From: an uncultured Gemmiger sp.
Lineage (GTDB): Bacteria > Bacillota > Clostridia > Oscillospirales > Ruminococcaceae
Length of the DNA: 64,000 nucleotides
Direction of reading: 5' to 3'
Assembly (NCBI GenBank): GCA_947629015.1
Contig: CANRCB010000001.1
Coordinates: forward strand, 62,001-126,000
A program made the translations under genes and the position numbers. Of this stretch, positions 58,342 to 64,000 are shown in pieces; positions within the stretch are counted from its first letter, which is position 1, and every line of letters begins with the position of its first letter. Under the pieces are notes generated by a model. That model was not told where the DNA came from, made no database searches, and worked only from the letters and a program-made list of their open reading frames with translations.

Positions 58342-58471
58342 GTGCGGAAAGTGAAGAGTGGAAAGTGGAACTGCGGTGTGCCGCTGCGCGGCACGATCAA
58401 AAAAATCCGTTTTTCCACTTCTCTCTTTCCAAAACGCCATTCTCCACTTTCCAAACTCCACTTTCCACTTT
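58342..58471. repeat. GGAAAGTGGA hairpin repeat element
   Basis: The left part carries GGAAAGTGAAGAGTGGAAAGTGGA and the right part repeats TCCACTTTCC three times (about 58442-58470), so the ends pair into a long hairpin around a small GC stem (GTGCCGC/GCGGCAC). The element fills the whole gap between thrC and the phosphoesterase gene and ends at its ribosome site. Such GGAAAGTGGA runs are, from memory, frequent in Oscillospiraceae. Confidence 0.65.
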
Positions 58472-58487
58472 GAAAGGAGCGTATCCC

Positions 58488-59189
58488 ATGTCTGTCTTCG
58501 CCATCGGCGATCTGCATCTTTCCCTTGGCGGGGACAAGCCGATGGATGTTTTCCCCGGGTGGGAGGGGTATCTGCCCAGGCTGGAGGCCAACTGGCGCCG
58601 CCTTATCATCGAGACGGACGTCGTTTTGCTGGCGGGGGATACCAGCTGGGCCATGAGCCTGCCGGCCGCCAAAGCGGACTTTGCCTTCCTCGAAAGCCTG
58701 CCGGGGGAAAAATGGCTTATAAAAGGCAACCACGATTATTGGTGGACCACCGCCGCCAAGATGGAAGCCTGTTTCGCCGCCAACGGCTTTGACAGCCTGC
58801 ACATTTTGCACAACAACTGCTGCAAGGTGGGGGGCACCGCGCTGTGCGGCACCCGCGGCTGGCCTTTTGACGAGCCCGGCGGCACCGCCGAGCAGACCCA
58901 GAAGCTGATGCAGCGCGAGGCGGGCCGCCTGCGCGCCAGTTTGGCGGCGGCGGGCGATGCGGGGCAAAAGCTGGTGTTTTTGCACTACCCGCCGGTCTTC
59001 CCCGGCAGCGAGGGCGGCGCCCAGCCGCTGCTGGATGTGATGGCGGAATACGGCGTGGCCCGCTGCTTTTACGCCCATCTGCACGGCAAAAGCATCCGCG
59101 GCGCGGTGCAGGGCACCCGCGGCGGCATCGACTACCGCCTCATCTCCGCCGATGCGCTGGGCTTCTGCCCCCTGAAACTCCCGCTTTAA
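58488..59189 (+). CDS. Calcineurin-like metallophosphoesterase
   Basis: The 233-residue product has the full metal site of the family: DLHLS, AGDTSW, KGNHDYWW, FLHYPP and AHLHGKS. It resembles the clostridial Icc-like stand-alone phosphoesterases; the substrate is unknown. AAAGGAG nine bases before the ATG lies exactly at the edge of the upstream repeat element. Confidence 0.88.
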   Translation: MSVFAIGDLHLSLGGDKPMDVFPGWEGYLPRLEANWRRLIIETDVVLLAGDTSWAMSLPAAKADFAFLESLPGEKWLIKGNHDYWWTTAAKMEACFAANGFDSLHILHNNCCKVGGTALCGTRGWPFDEPGGTAEQTQKLMQREAGRLRASLAAAGDAGQKLVFLHYPPVFPGSEGGAQPLLDVMAEYGVARCFYAHLHGKSIRGAVQGTRGGIDYRLISADALGFCPLKLPL

Positions 59190-59252
59190 GCGCCTCGCGC
59201 CCGCAAAACAAGAATATTTTTGCCCGGCGGGCTGGTAATCTCTGCCAGGGTA

Positions 59253-59261
59253 TGCTATAAT
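59253..59261 (+). promoter_or_regulatory. Extended -10 before tig
   Basis: TGC-TATAAT 46 bases before the tig start codon. No good -35 is present, as is usual with extended -10 promoters. Confidence 0.6.
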
Positions 59262-59306
59262 ACTATCCGCATATCATTTGTACATTTACGCTTGGAGGAC
59301 TATGAA

Positions 59307-60734
59307 ATGAAGCTGATTTCCTGCGAAAAACTCGAAAAGAGCACCGTCGCGCTGCAATTTTCCATCGACGCCGATACCCTGAAGGCGGCGGCCGACGCCG
59401 CTTTCCGGCGGGAGGGCAAAAAATACACCGTGCCGGGTTTCCGCAGGGGCAAGGCCCCGCGCGCGATGATCGAGCGCATATACGGGCAGGATCTGTTTGC
59501 CTACGACGCCATCAACGACCTGTTCCCCGCCGAGTATGAGGCCGCCGCCAAAGAGGCCGGCGTCGAGGTCGTGGGCCAGCCGCAGCCGGAGGTCGTCTCG
59601 CTTTCCAAGGAGGAGGGCGCGGTGCTCAAGGTCACCGTCGCCGTCAAGCCGGAGGTCACCCTTGGGGACTATGTCGGTTTGAAAGCCACCAAACACGCCA
59701 ACACTGTGGAGGAGGGCGCCGTCGAGGCGGAGCTTTCCCGTATGCAGGACCGCAACGGCCGCCTGCTCACCCGTGAGGGCGCGGCCGAAAACGGCGATAC
59801 CGTGGACATCGATTTTGACGGGTACGTCGACGGCCAGCCCTTTGACGGCGGCAAGGCGGAGCATTACAGCCTGGTGCTGGGCTCCGGCTCCTTCATCCCC
59901 GGTTTTGAGGAGCAGGTCGTGGGCCACAAGGCGGGCGAGGAATTTGACGTCAACGTCACCTTCCCCGAGCAGTACCAGGCCGAGGCGCTGGCCGGCAAGG
60001 CCGCTGTGTTCAAGATCAAGCTGCACGAGGTCAAGTACAAGGAGCTGCCGCCCCTTGACGATGAGTTCGCCAAGGATGTCAGCGAATATGATACCCTGCA
60101 GGAGCTCAAGGAATCCATCCGCAAGGGTATGGAGGAAACGAACGACCGCCAGGCCGACCAGGCCGTCGAGAACGACCTCATCGACCAGGTCGTGGGCGGT
60201 ATGCAGGCCGACATCCCGCAGGCCATGGTCGACAACCGCGTCGAGGAGCTCGTGCAGGATTTTGAGTACCGCATCCGCCAGCAGGGCATGGAGCTCAAGA
60301 CCTATCTGGGCTATATGGGCATGGAGCTGGAGCAGTTCCGCAAGGAGTTCGTGCCCCAGGCCGAGAAGCAGGTCAAGATGCGCCTCGCGATGGAGGCCGT
60401 GGCCGCCAAAGAGAAGCTCGAGGCCACCGAGGAGGAATTTGAAGCCGAGGTCGCCAAGATCGCCGAGGCGTACAAGATGGAGGCCGACAAGGTCCGCAGC
60501 ATCGTCGACAAGGCCGCCGTCAAGGCGGATCTGGCCGTCAACAAGGCCATCGAGTTCATCAAGGAAAAGGCCGAGATCGTGACCGAGAGCGCCGAGGCGC
60601 CCGCCAAAAAGCCCCGTGCCAAAAAGGCGGCCGCCAGTGACGCCGCGCCGGCGGACGCTGAGGAGGCCCCCAAGCCCAAAAAGCCCCGCGCCAAAAAGGC
60701 GGCTGCCAAAGAAACTGCCAAAGACGCCGACTGA
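59307..60734 (+). CDS. tig: Trigger factor
   Basis: Ribosome-bound chaperone and prolyl isomerase. The 475-residue product has the ribosome-binding part (GFRRGKAPRAMIERIYG), an FKBP domain around DTVDIDFDGYVDGQPFDGG and a C-terminal chaperone region. It ends in a 45-residue tail rich in Lys and Ala with two KPRAKKAAA repeats, which ordinary trigger factors lack. GGAGG eight bases upstream selects the ATG at 59307; a short ATGAAATGA just before it is in another frame. It stands before clpP and clpX, the conserved order. Confidence 0.94.
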   Translation: MKLISCEKLEKSTVALQFSIDADTLKAAADAAFRREGKKYTVPGFRRGKAPRAMIERIYGQDLFAYDAINDLFPAEYEAAAKEAGVEVVGQPQPEVVSLSKEEGAVLKVTVAVKPEVTLGDYVGLKATKHANTVEEGAVEAELSRMQDRNGRLLTREGAAENGDTVDIDFDGYVDGQPFDGGKAEHYSLVLGSGSFIPGFEEQVVGHKAGEEFDVNVTFPEQYQAEALAGKAAVFKIKLHEVKYKELPPLDDEFAKDVSEYDTLQELKESIRKGMEETNDRQADQAVENDLIDQVVGGMQADIPQAMVDNRVEELVQDFEYRIRQQGMELKTYLGYMGMELEQFRKEFVPQAEKQVKMRLAMEAVAAKEKLEATEEEFEAEVAKIAEAYKMEADKVRSIVDKAAVKADLAVNKAIEFIKEKAEIVTESAEAPAKKPRAKKAAASDAAPADAEEAPKPKKPRAKKAAAKETAKDAD

Positions 60735-60749
60735 ACGCAGCACCCCCTG

Positions 60750-60820
60750 ACCCTTTGAACCCCTGACCGGTACGGCCACCAGGACGGCCGTATCGGTCAA
60801 CTTTAGTCCGGGGCAGCCCC
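60750..60820 (+). promoter_or_regulatory. Stem-loop between tig and clpP
   Basis: GACCGGTACGGCC and GGACGGCCGTATCGGTC pair around a small loop, without a T-tract. It could separate tig and clpP messages by processing rather than by termination. No clear promoter for clpP is visible. Confidence 0.45.
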
Positions 60821-60843
60821 CCCGGTGAAAGGAGCCTGTCGCT

Positions 60844-61440
60844 ATGAGCCTTGTCCCGTATGTTGTGGAGCAGACCGCCCGCGGTGAGCGCAGCTATGAC
60901 ATTTTCTCCCGCCTGCTCAATGACCGCATCATCGTTTTGAGCGAGGATGTCAACCCTTCCTCCGCCAGCGTGGTCGTGGCCCAGCTTTTGTATCTGGAAG
61001 GCCAGGACCCCGAAAAGGACATCTACTTTTATATCAACAGCCCCGGCGGCTCCATCTCGGACGGCATGGCCATCCACGATACCATGCAGTATATCAAGTG
61101 CGATGTCTCCACCATCTGCGTGGGCATGGCCGCCTCGATGGGCGCGTTCCTGCTGGCCAGCGGCGCCAAGGGCAAGCGCTTCGCGCTGCCCAATTCCGAG
61201 ATACTCATCCATCAACCGCTGATCGGTGGGCAGGGGGGCGGGCTGTCCGGCCAGGCCACCGACATCCACATCCACGCCGAACACATCGTGCGCATCAAGG
61301 AAAAACTCAACGGCCTGCTGGCCAAATATACCGGCCAGCCCATCGAGACCATCCGGCGCGACACCGAGCGCGACAACTATATGACCGCCGAGCAGGCCGT
61401 CGCCTACGGCCTGGTCGACAAGATCATCGAGAAACACTGA
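60844..61440 (+). CDS. clpP: ATP-dependent Clp protease proteolytic subunit
   Basis: Serine protease that forms a 14-subunit chamber. The 198-residue product has S98 (GMAASMG), H123 (ILIHQP) and D173 (RRDTERD). The N-terminus [16 protein letters not shown] and the YINSPGG motif are typical. It is 16 bases ahead of clpX and so is made together with its unfoldase partner. Confidence 0.96.
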   Translation: MSLVPYVVEQTARGERSYDIFSRLLNDRIIVLSEDVNPSSASVVVAQLLYLEGQDPEKDIYFYINSPGGSISDGMAIHDTMQYIKCDVSTICVGMAASMGAFLLASGAKGKRFALPNSEILIHQPLIGGQGGGLSGQATDIHIHAEHIVRIKEKLNGLLAKYTGQPIETIRRDTERDNYMTAEQAVAYGLVDKIIEKH

Positions 61441-61456
61441 CGGTAAGGGGGCAGCC

Positions 61457-62794
61457 ATGCCAAACCAACACCCCGGCCACGGGGACAAAAACCGCGAACT
61501 TGTGTGCAATTTCTGCGGCCGCAGCCAAAGCCAGGTGGAGCAGCTCATCATCGGGCCAGGCGTCAACATCTGTAAAGACTGCATCGATATGTGTTACAGC
61601 GCCCTCAACAATGACGGCGCGCCCACCCCGCCGCGGGCGGCGCCCCAGCGCCGCGCCGCCCAGCGCCGCTACCAGGCCGACCCGCTGGAGGGCCTGACCA
61701 TCCGCACCCCCGCCGAGATCAAGGCGGGGCTGGATCAGTATGTCATCGGCCAGGAGGAGGCCAAGCGCGTTTTGGCCGTGGCAGTGTACAACCACTACAA
61801 GCGCATCCTTTCCGGCGCGCAGAGCGACGTGGAGCTGCAAAAATCCAACGTGCTGGTGCTGGGCCCCTCCGGCACCGGCAAGACACTGCTGGCCCAGACG
61901 CTGGCCAAAATGCTGGGCGTGCCCTTTGCCATCGCCGACGCCACCACCCTGACCGAGGCCGGCTATGTGGGCGAGGATGTCGAAAATATCCTGTTAAAGC
62001 TCATCCAGGCCGCCGACTTTGACGTTGCGCGCGCGCAGTACGGCATCATCTACATTGACGAGATCGACAAGATCACCCGCAAGAGCGAGAACCCCTCCAT
62101 CACCCGCGACGTCGGCGGCGAGGGCGTGCAGCAGGCCCTGCTCAAGATATTGGAGGGCACCGTCAGCAACGTGCCGCCCGGCGGCGGGCGCAAGCACCCC
62201 CAGCAGGAGTTTATCCAGATCGACACCAAAAACATCCTGTTCATCTGCGGCGGCGCCTTTGACGGGCTGGAAAAGCTCATCCAAAAGCGCAGCGAGCGTT
62301 CCGCCATCGGCTTTGGCAGCGAGGTGCACGTCAAGCTCGACCGCCAGGAGGAACGCCAGCGCCTGCTGCGCAAGGTGGAACCGGACGATTTGGTCAAATT
62401 CGGCCTCATCCCCGAGCTGGTCGGCCGGCTGCCGGTGGTCACCGTGCTGGATCCCCTCGACGAGGCGGCCCTCATCCGCGTTTTGACCGAGCCGAAAAAC
62501 AGCATCGTGCGCCAGTATACCGAGCTGTTTGCCCTTGACAACGCGGAGCTGGCCTTCACCCCCGCGGCGCTCTCGGCCATCGCGCAAAAGACCATCGCGC
62601 GCAAAAGCGGCGCGCGCGGCCTGCGCAGCGTGGTGGAGGAACTGCTCATCCCCATCATGTATGCCATCCCCTCCGACCCGACCATCGTCAAGGTCACCAT
62701 CGACGCCGATACCGTCGAGACCGGCCTCCCCCACTTGGAGCGCGGCCCGGCCCGGCAGCGGTATGTAGGGCAGGAGGCCGGCCGCGCCGGGTAA
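61457..62794 (+). CDS. clpX: ATP-dependent Clp protease unfoldase subunit
   Basis: Hexameric AAA+ unfoldase feeding ClpP. The 445-residue product has the N-terminal zinc domain (CNFCGR and CKDC), Walker A GPSGTGKT, Walker B YIDEIDK, the pore loop GYVGED, and the ClpP-binding loop region near IGFGSEV. The last nine codons (VGQEAGRAG) and the stop lie inside a TAGGGC-type repeat, so the extreme C-terminus has been replaced or extended by repeat DNA. Confidence 0.96.
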   Translation: MPNQHPGHGDKNRELVCNFCGRSQSQVEQLIIGPGVNICKDCIDMCYSALNNDGAPTPPRAAPQRRAAQRRYQADPLEGLTIRTPAEIKAGLDQYVIGQEEAKRVLAVAVYNHYKRILSGAQSDVELQKSNVLVLGPSGTGKTLLAQTLAKMLGVPFAIADATTLTEAGYVGEDVENILLKLIQAADFDVARAQYGIIYIDEIDKITRKSENPSITRDVGGEGVQQALLKILEGTVSNVPPGGGRKHPQQEFIQIDTKNILFICGGAFDGLEKLIQKRSERSAIGFGSEVHVKLDRQEERQRLLRKVEPDDLVKFGLIPELVGRLPVVTVLDPLDEAALIRVLTEPKNSIVRQYTELFALDNAELAFTPAALSAIAQKTIARKSGARGLRSVVEELLIPIMYAIPSDPTIVKVTIDADTVETGLPHLERGPARQRYVGQEAGRAG

Positions 62795-62806
62795 CGCGCC
62801 CCTACG
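62765..62806. repeat. Repeat copy overlapping the clpX 3' end
   Basis: GTAGGGCAGG at the left and GCGCCCCTACG at the right give a TAGGG...CCCTA element with a central GGCCGGCC. It is related to the hairpins at 915-939, 24976-25005 and 63323-63468. A further stem (CGCCGCGCCC/GGGCGCGGCG, 62805-62828) follows and may end the clpX message. Confidence 0.6.
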
Positions 62807-62875
62807 CCGCGCCCTTTAGGGCGCGGCGAAACTTAAGCCCCGGCGCAAAATTCAATAAATGTTCACAAACAGGGC

Positions 62876-63262
<387 letters not shown>

Positions 63263-63315
63263 TACGCCCCGCCAAAACTATCCCGCGTGCCGGGCCTGAC
63301 GTCCGCCGCACGTGA

Positions 63316-64000
<685 letters not shown>

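Overview
The window looks like chromosome of a high-GC, low-sporulation-type clostridial Firmicute, most likely Oscillospiraceae/Ruminococcaceae (Clostridium cluster IV, in the neighbourhood of Faecalibacterium, Gemmiger or Subdoligranulum). This is inferred from the strong AGGAGG ribosome binding sites with many GTG/TTG starts, the Firmicute gene orders (mraZ-rsmH-ftsL-pbp-murF-mraY-ftsW-murG-ftsQ; rplS-lepB-rbgA-rnhB-yraN; tig-clpP-clpX; CIRCE-groESL), the paired radical SAM/DUF2344 genes, and many short GC-rich hairpin repeats between genes. No search was run, so the genus is a guess.

Layout. 1-1050: RNase P RNA on the minus strand, its divergent promoters and a cluster of dispersed repeats. 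1049-6591: RluA-type pseudouridine synthase, a G5/M23 cell-wall peptidase, murA, a WalJ-like beta-lactamase-fold hydrolase and rlmH. 6592-10936: an AT-rich accessory island placed exactly behind rlmH. It holds a small bacteriocin locus: a thioredoxin-like lipoprotein, a 40-residue double-glycine precursor with two cysteines, a C39-peptidase ABC exporter, and a divergent XRE regulator with a perfect palindromic operator. 10937-24600: KtrAB potassium uptake, a stand-alone [FeFe]-hydrogenase-like protein, an esterase, a MacB-like ATPase with a giant FtsX-like permease carrying a long coiled coil, and a MarR regulator with a heterodimeric ABC exporter.

25129-36928: rsmD, a coiled-coil protein, then the division and cell-wall (dcw) cluster from mraZ to ftsQ; murC, murD, murE and ftsZ are not in it. 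37219-43488: a compositionally distinct three-gene operon in which every product couples a zinc ribbon to membrane segments. Its last gene is a 1000-residue membrane-anchored subtilisin-von Willebrand A fusion with two zinc ribbons on the other side of the membrane. 43649-46530: a small unknown gene, an XRE regulator with membrane helices, a 69-bp CAGA tetranucleotide repeat, and a fourth zinc-ribbon membrane protein.

46590-49933: on the minus strand CPBP protease, tadA and a short-chain dehydrogenase, with a divergent LysR regulator. 50013-53828: a SpoIVFA/SpoIVFB-like M23-M50 pair, then the radical SAM and DUF2344 genes. 54000-64000: rplS, lepB, rbgA, an rnhB-yraN fusion, thrC, a phosphoesterase, tig, clpP, clpX, and CIRCE-controlled groES and groEL (cut off by the window end), with an array of 39-bp hairpin repeats between groES and groEL.

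The two best candidates for something undescribed are the disulfide-type bacteriocin locus and the zinc-ribbon/subtilisin-VWA operon. Most of the rest is housekeeping.
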